A stretch of DNA of 58,021 bases from Pseudomonadota bacterium (GTDB lineage Bacteria > Pseudomonadota > Gammaproteobacteria > Burkholderiales > Burkholderiaceae_B): assembly GCA_023425645.1 (NCBI GenBank), contig JAFACG010000055.1, positions 1 through 58,021 of the forward strand, written 5' to 3'. The position numbers and the translations under genes were made by a program. Under the pieces are notes generated by a model, which saw nothing but the letters and a program-made list of their open reading frames with translations, ran no database searches and was not told the origin of the DNA. Below, one piece after another: positions 46,978-55,489 of the stretch (the stretch's first letter is position 1; each line of letters opens with the position of its first letter).

Positions 46978-48882
46978 ATGGCCTTATCGGCTCTGTGGGT
47001 GCAGTTCCTGAACGGACTGGCCGAGGCATCGTCATTGTTCCTGGTGGCGGCCGGCCTGTCCCTGATCTTCGGGGTGACGCGCATCGTCAATTTCGCGCAT
47101 GGCTCCTTGTACATGCTGGGCATCTACATCGCCTACTCCGCCGTGCAGTTCCTGGGCGGATCGGCGCTGGGTTTCTGGGGCGGCCTGATCGCGGCGGCCC
47201 TGCTGGTGGGCGCGCTGGGCGCGCTGCTGGAGATCGTGCTGTTGCGGCGCATCTACAAGGCGCCCGAGCTGTTCCAGCTGCTGGCCACCTTTGCGCTGGT
47301 GCTGGTCATCAACGACGCCGCGCTGGCGATCTGGGGGCCGGAAGACCTGCTGGGCCCCCTGGCGCCCGGCCTGAACGGCTCGGTGTCCATCGCAGGACGC
47401 TTCTTTCCCGTATACGACCTGGCCCTGATCGTGATCGGGCCGGTGGTGCTGGGCTTGTTGTGGCTGCTGCTGACGCGCACCCGCTGGGGGGTGCTGGTGC
47501 GCGCCGCCACGCATGATCGCGAGATGCTTGGAGCGCTGGGCGTGAATCAGGCCTGGCTGTTCACCGGCGTGTTCGCGCTGGGCGCGTTTCTGGCAGGCCT
47601 GGGCGGGGCGGTGCAGTTGCCGCGCCAGCCGGCCAACCTGCTGCTGGACCTGAGCGTGATCGGCGACGCCTTCGTGATCGTGGTGGTCGGCGGCATGGGC
47701 TCGATTCCCGGCGCCTACGTGGCCGCGCTGATCGTGGCCGAGCTCAAGGCGCTGTGCATCGCCCTAGGCACTGTGACGCTGTTCGGCGTCGATTTCGCCT
47801 TCCCCAAGCTGACGCTGGTGGTGGAGTTCATCTTCATGGCCGTGGTGCTGGTGTTCCGGCCCTGGGGCCTGTTCGGGCGGCCCCAGGCGGTCAGCCGCAA
47901 TTCCGCGCCCATCGAGGCTCCGCTGCGGCCCAGCGGCCTGGCGTTCCGGGTCCTGGTCGCGGCGGTGCTGGCCGTCATGGCCGCGCTGCCCATGCTGACG
48001 CAATGGTTCCCCTATGCGCCCGTGCTGGCCCTGGACATCCTGGTCGTGTCGCTGTTTGCCATCAGCCTGCATTTCATGATGGGGCCGGGCGGCATGAACT
48101 CCTTCGGCCACGCCGCCTATTTCGGCCTGGGCGCCTATGCGGCCGCCTTGCTGCTCAAGGCGGCCGCCCTGTCCATGGGCTGGTCCATCGCCCTGGCGCC
48201 TCTGGTGGCCGGCGTGGGCGCGCTGGTGTTCGGCTGGTTCTGCGTGCGCCTGTCGGGCGTCTACCTGGCCATGCTGACCCTGGCCTTCGCGCAGATCATC
48301 TGGTCCATCGTCTACCAGTGGGACAGCTTCACGGGCGGCTCCAACGGCGTGGTGGGCATCTGGCCTTCCGAATGGCTGTCGGGCGACCGCTACTATTACT
48401 TCGCCTTGGCGCTGGTGGCGCTGGCCGCGCTGTTTCTGCGCCGGGTGCTGTTCTCGCCCTTCGGCTACGCCATGCGCGCCAGCCGGGATTCGGCCTTGCG
48501 CGCCGAAGCCATCGGCATCCCCGTCAAGCGCGTGCAATGGCTGACCTTCATCCTGGCCGGCACTTTTGCGGGCCTGGCGGGCGCGCTGTTCGTCTTTTCC
48601 AAGGGCAGCGTCTCGCCCGAGGTCATTGCGGTGAACAAATCGGTGGACGGTCTGGTGATGGTGCTGCTGGGCGGCCTGCAGACCCTGGTCGGTCCGGTGG
48701 TGGGCGCGGTGGTGTTCACGCTGCTGCAGGATTTCTTCCTGGGCATCACCCAGTATTGGCGAGCCTTGTTCGGCGGAGTGATCCTGCTGCTGGTGCTGGC
48801 CTTCCCGCAAGGCATTGCCGGTTTCTTCAAGCAATTGGCGGACCGCCGCGCGCGGCCCGCCGCCCAGGAGGCGCAGCCATGA
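46978..48882 (+). CDS. Fused branched-chain amino acid-type ABC permease (LivH-LivM)
   Basis: 634 residues, the sum of two permeases. The N-terminal half (about 1-295) is LivH-like (AAGLSLIFGVTRIVNFAHGS, GVNQAWLFTGVFALGAFLAG); after a linker (about 300-315) the C-terminal half is LivM-like (MMGPGGMNSFGHAAYFGLGA, FGYAMRASRDSALRAEAIGI). The frame is open throughout with no stop between halves. A single chain would supply both channel halves. The stop overlaps the LivG-like start by 4 bp; 232 bp separate it from the receptor gene. Confidence 0.9.
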   Translation: MALSALWVQFLNGLAEASSLFLVAAGLSLIFGVTRIVNFAHGSLYMLGIYIAYSAVQFLGGSALGFWGGLIAAALLVGALGALLEIVLLRRIYKAPELFQLLATFALVLVINDAALAIWGPEDLLGPLAPGLNGSVSIAGRFFPVYDLALIVIGPVVLGLLWLLLTRTRWGVLVRAATHDREMLGALGVNQAWLFTGVFALGAFLAGLGGAVQLPRQPANLLLDLSVIGDAFVIVVVGGMGSIPGAYVAALIVAELKALCIALGTVTLFGVDFAFPKLTLVVEFIFMAVVLVFRPWGLFGRPQAVSRNSAPIEAPLRPSGLAFRVLVAAVLAVMAALPMLTQWFPYAPVLALDILVVSLFAISLHFMMGPGGMNSFGHAAYFGLGAYAAALLLKAAALSMGWSIALAPLVAGVGALVFGWFCVRLSGVYLAMLTLAFAQIIWSIVYQWDSFTGGSNGVVGIWPSEWLSGDRYYYFALALVALAALFLRRVLFSPFGYAMRASRDSALRAEAIGIPVKRVQWLTFILAGTFAGLAGALFVFSKGSVSPEVIAVNKSVDGLVMVLLGGLQTLVGPVVGAVVFTLLQDFFLGITQYWRALFGGVILLLVLAFPQGIAGFFKQLADRRARPAAQEAQP

Positions 48883-49646
48883 GCCTGTTGCAAGTACGTG
48901 ATCTGAAAAAGGCCTTCGGCGGCAACGTGGCGGTGGACGGCATCCAGTTCGACCTGCATGCAGGCGAGTTCCTGGCGCTGATCGGGCCCAACGGGGCCGG
49001 CAAGACCACCACCTTCAATATGGTGGGCGGCCAGCTCGCGCCCACGGCCGGCTCGGTACGGCTGGAAGGCCAGGAACTGGTGGGTCTGGCGCCGCGCCGC
49101 ATCGCCGCGCTGGGCGTGGGGCGCACCTTCCAGATCGCCGCCACCTTCGCCTCCCTGACCGTGGTGGAGAATGTGCAGATGGCCTTGCTGGCGCACCAGA
49201 AGAAGGTGTTTTCCTTCTGGCGTCCGGCGGCCCGATTCCAGCGCGAGCGCGCGCTGGAGCTGCTGGCCCAGGTGGGCATGCAGGCCCAGGCCGACCGGCC
49301 CTGCAGCGAACTGGCCTACGGCGACGTCAAGCGGGTGGAGCTGGCCATTGCGCTGGCCAACGATCCGCGCCTGCTGCTGATGGACGAACCCACCGCCGGC
49401 ATGGCTCCGCGCGAGCGCAACGAGCTGATGCGCCTGACCAAGAAGCTGGTGATCGAGCGCAATATGGGCGTGTTGTTCACCGAACACAGCATGGACGTGG
49501 TGTTCGAGCATTCCGACCGCATGATCGTGCTGGCGCGCGGCCGGCTGGTGGCCGAAGGCGATGCGGACCATATCCGCAACCATCCCAAGGTGCAGGAGGT
49601 CTACTTCGGCACCGGCAAGACCTTCGAGAAAAAGGAAACGGCATGA
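48879..49646 (+). CDS. Branched-chain amino acid-type ABC ATPase (LivG-like)
   Basis: 255 residues. Walker A GPNGAGKTT, a modified signature (ELAYGDVKRVELA in place of SYG-Q-R), Walker B LLLMDEPTAG and HSMDVVFEHSDR. The ATG at 48879 overlaps the fused permease stop; the longer frame reads through the permease gene and is not used. It pairs with the LivF-like ATPase, whose start overlaps its stop by 4 bp. Confidence 0.92.
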   Translation: MSLLQVRDLKKAFGGNVAVDGIQFDLHAGEFLALIGPNGAGKTTTFNMVGGQLAPTAGSVRLEGQELVGLAPRRIAALGVGRTFQIAATFASLTVVENVQMALLAHQKKVFSFWRPAARFQRERALELLAQVGMQAQADRPCSELAYGDVKRVELAIALANDPRLLLMDEPTAGMAPRERNELMRLTKKLVIERNMGVLFTEHSMDVVFEHSDRMIVLARGRLVAEGDADHIRNHPKVQEVYFGTGKTFEKKETA

Positions 49647-50431
49647 ACACGAGCCAAAGCGCAAGTCCCGCCTCTCTGCCGGCGCAGGCCGGCCGGAACG
49701 ATGCGGCGCAGCCATTGCTGTCGGTCCAGGACCTCAATGCCTGGTACGGTGCGGCGCACATCCTGTTCGACCTGTCCCTGCAGGTGCGGCGCGGCGAGGT
49801 GGTCGCCCTCATGGGGCGCAACGGCGCGGGCAAGTCCACGACCCTCAAGTCCATCATGGGCCTGATGGCCCGCTGCACGGGCGACGTTCACTTCATGGGG
49901 CAGGCCATCCATGGACGCCAGCCCTTCGAGATCGCCAGGGCGGGGCTGGGCTTCGTGCCCGAAGACAGGCGGGTCTTCGCGGACCTGACCGTGACGGAGA
50001 ATCTGGAAGTGGGGCGCCAGCCCGCGCGCCGCTGGCCCGACGGTTCGGCTGCGCCGCACTGGCGTCCCGAGCGCCTCTACGAACTGTTCCCCAACCTGGG
50101 ACGCATGCAGGACAGGCCCGGCGGGCAGATGAGCGGGGGCGAGCAGCAGATGCTGACCGTGGCCCGCACCCTGATGGGCAATCCCTACCTGGTGTTGCTG
50201 GACGAGCCGTCCGAAGGCGTGGCGCCGGTGATCGTCGAACAGATGGCGCAGATGATTCTGGAGCTCAAGCAGCAGGGCGTCAGCATCCTGCTGTCCGAGC
50301 AGAACCTGCATTTCGCCGAACTGGTCTCGGACCGGGCCTATGTGCTGGAAAAGGGGCAGATAAGGTACAGTGGCGCCATGCAGGAACTGGCCGCCAACGA
50401 TGAAATCCGGCGCACCTACCTGACCGTTTGA
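49643..50431 (+). CDS. Branched-chain amino acid-type ABC ATPase (LivF-like)
   Basis: 262 residues with a 27-residue N-terminal extension before LLSVQDLNAWYGAAHILFDL. Walker A GRNGAGKST, signature MSGGEQQM, Walker B LVLLDEPSEG and the LivF-typical SEQNLHFAELVSDRAYVLEKG. It completes the importer that begins at 45528. The DUF924 gene follows after 45 bp and may be read from the same message. Confidence 0.92.
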   Translation: MNTSQSASPASLPAQAGRNDAAQPLLSVQDLNAWYGAAHILFDLSLQVRRGEVVALMGRNGAGKSTTLKSIMGLMARCTGDVHFMGQAIHGRQPFEIARAGLGFVPEDRRVFADLTVTENLEVGRQPARRWPDGSAAPHWRPERLYELFPNLGRMQDRPGGQMSGGEQQMLTVARTLMGNPYLVLLDEPSEGVAPVIVEQMAQMILELKQQGVSILLSEQNLHFAELVSDRAYVLEKGQIRYSGAMQELAANDEIRRTYLTV

Positions 50432-50476
50432 TGCGGGCCGTCTCTTGATCGGCCTGCCTTGCCCCAGGAGAAACGC

Positions 50477-51025
50477 ATGCAAGAGACGACCCCCAATCCC
50501 CAGGCCGTGATCGATTTCTGGGTCCAGGCCGGACCGCAGAGCTGGTTCCGGAAATCCGATCAGTTCGACCAGCAGTTCCGCGAGCGCTTCCTGGACTGGC
50601 ACGAACGCGCCGCCAGGGGCGAGTTCGACGATTGGGCCGCCAGCGCGTCGGGATCCTATGCCTTGCTGATCCTGCTGGACCAGTTTCCGCGCAACGCTTT
50701 TCGCAACACCCCGCGCATGTACGCCACGGACGCCAAGGCGCTGGACCTGGCCAAGGCCATGGTGGCCCAGGGACTGGACAAGCAGATCCCCGTCGAGCGG
50801 CGCGTCTTCTGCTATCTGCCTTATTCACATTCGGAGAGCCTGGCCGACCAGCAGGAAGCCGTGCGCCTGAACCAGGAGATCGGCCGGCCCTGGCTGGACC
50901 ATGCCGAGGAGCACCTGGACGTGGTCCAGCGTTTCGGCCGTTTTCCGCATCGCAACACCATCCTGGGCCGTCAGACCACGGAGCAGGAAATGCAGTTCCT
51001 GCAGGCTGGGGGCTTTGCCGGCTGA
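50477..51025 (+). CDS. DUF924-family protein
   Basis: 182 residues, a common all-helical (TPR-like) family of unknown role. Recognisable are VIDFWVQAGPQSWFRKSDQF, LILLDQFPRNAFRNTPRMYA, CYLPYSHSESLADQQEAVRL and FGRFPHRNTILGR. The start at 50477 has a CAGGAG site; six more codons upstream are open but lack support. It lies between the importer and a VOC-family gene on the same strand. Confidence 0.88.
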   Translation: MQETTPNPQAVIDFWVQAGPQSWFRKSDQFDQQFRERFLDWHERAARGEFDDWAASASGSYALLILLDQFPRNAFRNTPRMYATDAKALDLAKAMVAQGLDKQIPVERRVFCYLPYSHSESLADQQEAVRLNQEIGRPWLDHAEEHLDVVQRFGRFPHRNTILGRQTTEQEMQFLQAGGFAG

Positions 51026-51080
51026 TCTCCTTTTCCGGGGTCCCTGCGTCAAAACGAAGTTCTTTTTTGGGAGAACCCAG

Positions 51081-51560
51081 ATGGCGAGCAAGAACACGAT
51101 ATGCCTGTGGTACGACGGCGCCGCCCTGGAGGCCGCTACCTTCTACGCCCAGACCTTTCCGGACAGCTCGGTGGGAGCGGTGCACCGGGCGCCCGGCGAC
51201 TACCCGGCCGGCAGGCAGGGCGATATCCTCACGGTGGAGTTCACCGTCATGGGCATTGCCTGCCTGGGCCTGAACGGCGGCCCGGCCTTCAAGCACAACG
51301 AGGCGTTTTCCTTCCAGGTATCGACCGAGGACCAGGCCGAGACCGACCGTCTGTGGAACGCCATTGTGGACAACGGCGGGCAGGAAAGCGCCTGCGGCTG
51401 GTGCAAGGACAAATGGGGCGTGTCATGGCAGATCACGCCGCGCATCCTGACCGAGGCCATCGCCGATCCGGATCCGGCAGCGGCCCGGCGCGCCTTCGAG
51501 GCCATGATGGACATGCGCAAGATCGATATAGCCGCCATCGAAGCAGCCCGGCGCGGCTGA
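51081..51560 (+). CDS. PhnB-like VOC-superfamily protein
   Basis: 159 residues. NTICLWYDGAALEAATFYAQ, VEFTVMGIACLGLNGGPAF and WCKDKWGVSWQITPRIL follow the PhnB / '3-demethylubiquinone-9 3-methyltransferase' group of the VOC (glyoxalase-like) fold. No real methyltransferase motif is present and the function of the group is not settled. The start at 51081 has a GGGAGA site; the longer frame overlaps the DUF924 gene. Confidence 0.85.
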   Translation: MASKNTICLWYDGAALEAATFYAQTFPDSSVGAVHRAPGDYPAGRQGDILTVEFTVMGIACLGLNGGPAFKHNEAFSFQVSTEDQAETDRLWNAIVDNGGQESACGWCKDKWGVSWQITPRILTEAIADPDPAAARRAFEAMMDMRKIDIAAIEAARRG

Positions 51561-51569
51561 GCCCGCGAA

Positions 51570-51599
51570 TGCCGGCGTCTCCGCGGGGACGCCGGCATC
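51570..51599. terminator. Strong hairpin between convergent genes, possible bidirectional terminator
   Basis: A perfect 11-bp GC-rich stem (51570-51580 with 51589-51599) and an 8-nt loop lie between the VOC gene and the end of the leftward nic operon. There is no T-run on either strand, so intrinsic termination would be weak; a transcript-end stabiliser or Rho-linked site is possible. Confidence 0.4.
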
Positions 51600-51649
51600 C
51601 TGGCGGAAAGAACAGCCTGAACCGCCTCTGATCGAGCCGGCCAGGGCCG

Positions 51650-54475
51650 TCAGAGATGCCCTTTCTGTTCGCGTATCGCGGCGATCTTTTCCTTCAGGCC
51701 GCTCCAGGCCGGCTTGTCGGGCGCGAAGCGCGCCCGCATGTAGACCAGCAGCTCTTCCATCTGCTGGTCGTTCATGCTGTCCTTGAAGCCCGGCATGGAC
51801 CCCAGCGAAGGCTGGGCGGGCCGCGTGATGCCGTGCATCAGCACCTGGATGGCGTTGTCGGGGCGGTCGCTGTGCAGATTGGTGTTGAGGGCGAGCGAAG
51901 GCCGCGCGCCGAACAGCACCGGGCCGCCGCGCGGATCGTGGCAGACGGCGCAGGCGCCGTTGAACAGCTTCTCGCCGGGCATCAGCATCACGGCCTGATT
52001 GGCGCGGCTGGCCTCTTCCAGGCGGGCGGCCTGGGCGGCATGCTCCCTTTCCTGCTGCGCGTCGACCGGATTCAGGCTGGCCAGATAGTGGGCCATGGCG
52101 CGCACGTCCGATTCGGGCAGTTGCGCCAGGCCGGCCACGACCGGGCCCATGGGTCCGGCGGCCACGCCGTGGCGCGGCGAATAGCCGGTGCGCAGGTATT
52201 GGAACAGTTCCTGTTCGGTCCATGGGATGGGAGACCGGGACAGGCGGTTCAGGGCGGGCGCTTCCCAGTTGTCGGCAAAGCCCCCCGCCAGGAAATTGGC
52301 CGCGCCGCCTTTCTCGGCGCCCAGGGCGTTGCGGGGCGTGTGACAGGCGGCGCAATGCCCGCTGCTGTTGACCAGGTAGGCGCCCCGATTCCAAAGGGTG
52401 CTCTGGCTTTCGTCCGGCACATAGGCCTGCTTGTCGCGATGGAACAGCAGGTTCCAGCCGGCCACCAGCGGGCGCATGTTCATGGGGAAGGGCAGTTCGG
52501 TCTTCTTGTTCGGGGCGTGCACCGGCTCCTGCGTCATCAGATAGGCATAGAGGGACTGCAGGTCCTCGTCGCTGATCTTGGCAAACGCCGTGTAGGGAAA
52601 GGCGGGATACAGGTGGCGCCCGTCCTGGTGTATGCCTTCGCGCATGGCCCGCTCGAAGGCCTTGTAGCTCCAGGAGCCTATGCCTGTTTCCTTGTCCGGG
52701 GTGATGTTGGTGGTGTAGATGGTGCCGAATGGCGTCTCCAGGCCCAGGCCGCCGGCGTTGGGCTGGCCGCCTTCGGCGGTGTGGCAGACCATGCAGTCGC
52801 CGGCAATGGCGACCAGCCGGCCCCGCTCGATCGCCTGGTCGGAAAATATGGACGTGTCCACGTGCGCGACCGGAGCGATGGCGGGCCGCCAGGGCATGGC
52901 GCTGACCACCGCGCCGGCGGCCACGGCCAGCAGTCCGCTCAGCCATGGCTTGCGCCGCCGGGGCGCGCCCTGCGGGCCTTTGCAATCCAGGGCCAGGGCG
53001 TCCATGGCGAAGGGAGCGCTGTTCAGGCGCACGCCGGTGGCGTTGAATACGGCGTTGGCGATAGCGGCCGCGGCGGGCAGTTCCACCCCTTGGCTCCAGG
53101 CCATGGGCCGCTCCAGCGCCTGCTCGGGCTTGACCAGCTGCACGCTGGGCCGGGACGGCTCGGGCGCGCGCCGCTGCTCGCCGGTTTCCGCGCGCGCGGC
53201 TGGCGCCAGCAGTTGCTGGGCCCAGCGGCTCAGGCGGTCCGCCAGGGCGGGCGGCGCTTCGGCCTGCACGCCGGGCTCGGCCAGGGCGCTGCTGTCATGG
53301 CCTATGGTCAGCCTGTCGATGCTGAGCCGGCCGCTGTGGGTATCCACGCTCACGTCCACGGCCCAGGCCGACCATTGTTCGCGCGTCGTCTCGCCCGGCT
53401 GCCGCTCCACGACGTGGCTGTAGGCCAGGCCGCGGCCCTTGCGGATCACGCCGTCCTGGCGGGCCGGCGCGCGGGTCCAGTCGGACTGGCGGGCCACGCT
53501 TTCCAGCAGCTCCCGTCCCTGCCGGCTGGTGACGCGGTCCAGGCGCGCCTGCAGCGGATCCAGTCCGCGTTCGTGGCAATACTGGTCGAATTGCGATTCC
53601 TGGGCAAAGATGGTGGCGTGCGCCACGCTATCCGGATCGCCGACGGCGGCTTGTCCGTCTTGCGCCGCCAGCGGTTGGGAAAAATAATCGCTGACGGCCT
53701 GGGGGCCGGCGGCGGGCAGCGAGTCCTGGCCGCACAGCACGGCGGCCAGCGACGGACGCGTGCTGTCCAGGGTGTTCAGGCGCCAGTGCGCGGCCTGCAG
53801 CTGTTCCGCCAGTTCCGCGTGGGGGCGCCCGTCGTCATGAACGGCCAGGCGTATGGCCGGTTCCACGCGGGCGGCGCGCACTTGCACCGCTTGCGCGCGG
53901 CCAAAGGCCATGACGGCCGCGTCCATGGCGCAGTCATAGGCCTCGGCCGCGTCATGGCCGGGATCGAGCACGATGACGCGTTCGGCCGGCAGGCCGCTCA
54001 GGGCTTGCAGCTCGGTCATCAAGGCGGCGGGGCGGCGGGTGCGGGCCCAGACGCGCAAGGTGTCGCCGTCGTGCCAGGCCACGGCCCAGGCTGGTTCCAG
54101 TCCAAGGTCGCTGCGCTGCCATTCATAGACTTGGGCCGGACCGTCCGCTTGGCCGGCGCCGGCATTCGCTTCCAGGCTTGGGCCGGCATGGCCGACGGGC
54201 GTGGCCCAGCGGGCGTCCAGCAGGGAGCAGGCCTGTTGCGCCTGTTCCTGCTGGACGGCCAGCACGCCGACGAAGTTGCCTTTGCGCACGCAGGCCACCA
54301 CGCCCGGCACCTGCAGCGCGGCCTGCGCATCCAGCGTCTGCAGTTGCGCGCCTTGATAGGCGCCGTCCGCATAGTGCCAATAAGGCGGGCGCAGCACCAC
54401 GCCGTGCAGACAGGGCGTGGAGGCGGGCAGGCCGGGCAGTTCCGGACGCGGTGCGGCTTGGGCGAGATGACTCAT
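51650..54475 (-). CDS. NicB-like protein: degenerate molybdenum-hydroxylase half fused to a triheme cytochrome c
   Basis: 941 residues. Residues 1 to about 510 resemble a shortened large subunit (hammerhead-like start LHGVVLRPPYWHYADGAYQG; late IANAVFNATGVRL) but lack the GGAFG-type pterin motif, and the usual catalytic GE aligns with Q (WSQGVELP). A membrane helix (WLSGLLAVAAGAVVSAMPW) follows, then three c-type hemes: CMVCH, CAACH, CAVCH. In Pseudomonas putida NicB a complete molybdenum domain and three hemes form one chain, so this looks like the cytochrome half of a split NicB. It probably passes electrons from nicotinate to the respiratory chain. The ATG overlaps the nicA stop by 4 bp. 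Confidence 0.82.
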   Translation of the reverse strand: MSHLAQAAPRPELPGLPASTPCLHGVVLRPPYWHYADGAYQGAQLQTLDAQAALQVPGVVACVRKGNFVGVLAVQQEQAQQACSLLDARWATPVGHAGPSLEANAGAGQADGPAQVYEWQRSDLGLEPAWAVAWHDGDTLRVWARTRRPAALMTELQALSGLPAERVIVLDPGHDAAEAYDCAMDAAVMAFGRAQAVQVRAARVEPAIRLAVHDDGRPHAELAEQLQAAHWRLNTLDSTRPSLAAVLCGQDSLPAAGPQAVSDYFSQPLAAQDGQAAVGDPDSVAHATIFAQESQFDQYCHERGLDPLQARLDRVTSRQGRELLESVARQSDWTRAPARQDGVIRKGRGLAYSHVVERQPGETTREQWSAWAVDVSVDTHSGRLSIDRLTIGHDSSALAEPGVQAEAPPALADRLSRWAQQLLAPAARAETGEQRRAPEPSRPSVQLVKPEQALERPMAWSQGVELPAAAAIANAVFNATGVRLNSAPFAMDALALDCKGPQGAPRRRKPWLSGLLAVAAGAVVSAMPWRPAIAPVAHVDTSIFSDQAIERGRLVAIAGDCMVCHTAEGGQPNAGGLGLETPFGTIYTTNITPDKETGIGSWSYKAFERAMREGIHQDGRHLYPAFPYTAFAKISDEDLQSLYAYLMTQEPVHAPNKKTELPFPMNMRPLVAGWNLLFHRDKQAYVPDESQSTLWNRGAYLVNSSGHCAACHTPRNALGAEKGGAANFLAGGFADNWEAPALNRLSRSPIPWTEQELFQYLRTGYSPRHGVAAGPMGPVVAGLAQLPESDVRAMAHYLASLNPVDAQQEREHAAQAARLEEASRANQAVMLMPGEKLFNGACAVCHDPRGGPVLFGARPSLALNTNLHSDRPDNAIQVLMHGITRPAQPSLGSMPGFKDSMNDQQMEELLVYMRARFAPDKPAWSGLKEKIAAIREQKGHL

Positions 54476-54948
54476 CGCATGGCCTTTGCCGCGCGCATGG
54501 CGGCCTGCATGATTTCCACGTGCGTGCCGCAGCGGCACAGGTTGTAGCGCAGCTCGTCGCGGATCTGTTCTTCGGTCGCCTGCGGATTGCGGTTCAGCAA
54601 GGCCTGTACGGTCATGATCATGCCATTGAGGCAATAGCCGCACTGGGCCGCCTGGCAGTCGATGAAGGCTTGCTGGACCGGATTGGGGCGGCCGTCCAGG
54701 GCCAGCCCTTCCAGCGTCGTGATCTGGCGGTGCTCCACGATGCTGACGGGCACGACGCAGGAGCGCGCCGCCACGCCGTCCACCAGCACCGTACAGGCGC
54801 CGCATTCGCCCAGGCCGCAGCCGAACTTGGGACCGTTCAGTTCCAGGTCGTTGCGCAGTACATAAAGCAGCGGGGTATCGGGTTCCACGTCAATGACGTG
54901 CTTCTGTTGATTGACCCGCAGCGAATGCGGGCGGGAGCGAGAGGCCAT
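54472..54948 (-). CDS. nicA: Nicotinate hydroxylase [2Fe-2S] subunit (NicA-like)
   Basis: 158 residues, the length of P. putida NicA. First cluster C44, C49, C52, C64 (FGCGLGECGACTVLVDGVAARSC); second cluster in QCGYCLNGM and LCRCGTH. It carries electrons from the molybdenum site to the cytochrome subunit during hydroxylation of nicotinate to 6-hydroxynicotinate. The assignment leans on the NicB-like and NicD-like neighbours, since such subunits are alike across the family. First gene of the leftward unit, with operator-like palindromes about 220 bp upstream. Confidence 0.82.
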   Translation of the reverse strand: MASRSRPHSLRVNQQKHVIDVEPDTPLLYVLRNDLELNGPKFGCGLGECGACTVLVDGVAARSCVVPVSIVEHRQITTLEGLALDGRPNPVQQAFIDCQAAQCGYCLNGMIMTVQALLNRNPQATEEQIRDELRYNLCRCGTHVEIMQAAMRAAKAMR

Positions 54949-55489
54949 GGAAGCTTCACCTTTAATTCGTCGCTGGCGCCCGGGTTGCGTAAACCCTGGC
55001 CTGAAAACGGAGGTTCGGTTTTATTTGCAAGTTCAACTATAAGAGCTGGCCGGCCGCAGGGAAACGGCTTTGCGCCGGCGACAGCCCCCCGGCTGCCGAG
55101 TCCTGGCCATGCGCCGGATCCGAACCTGACGCAGCTCCTCCGTTGCATTGGAGTTGATACACTTAAATTAAGTGTATACACTTTAAATTATTGAGTAAAT
55201 AGATCAGGTGCGACAATTTACCGCATTTGGCGATAGGCAGGCCGATAGACCCTTGAGTTCGCTGTATCTAGCAAAATTAATAGGGTTTACACTGATTATT
55301 GAGTGCTTGATTTTCTATTTATAGTGATGGTTGAAAATGGCGTGTTTGCCGTGATTTCCATTTTTTATAGGGTGTGTACGCTGATGATCGGGGCTGTCGT
55401 GGACGCGTGGGCGCGGATGGCGTCCGTTCATGCCGACCCCGTGCAGCGGCCGGCCATCGCCGGTCGTGCAGCGAACCAGGGAGAGTCCG
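54949..55489. other. Divergent nic control region
   Basis: 541 bp between the leftward nicA unit and the rightward nicB unit. GC-rich near nicA, then AT-rich from about 55150 to 55390, where the promoters should lie. It holds the palindromes described separately. A 65-codon plus-strand frame (55303-55500) has a hydrophobic start but no ribosome site or family likeness and is not called. Confidence 0.6.
55157..55199 (-). promoter_or_regulatory. Candidate nic operator and nicA promoter
   Basis: Three alternating 8-bp half-sites, ATACACTT (55157-55164), AAGTGTAT (55170-55177) and ATACACTT (55176-55183), form two overlapping dyads; AAGTGTATACACTT (55170-55183) is a perfect 14-bp palindrome. On the minus strand TTTACT (complement of 55194-55199) and TACACT (complement of 55171-55176) are 17 bp apart, so the palindrome covers the -10 box. 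A MarR-type repressor such as BpsR/NicR is the expected binder from known nic systems; this is inference. Confidence 0.6.

Noticed and set aside
51081..51560. Ubiquinone methyltransferase, as the family name suggests
   Set aside because: The sequence is a VOC fold without any S-adenosylmethionine motif; the family name is a historical misnomer.
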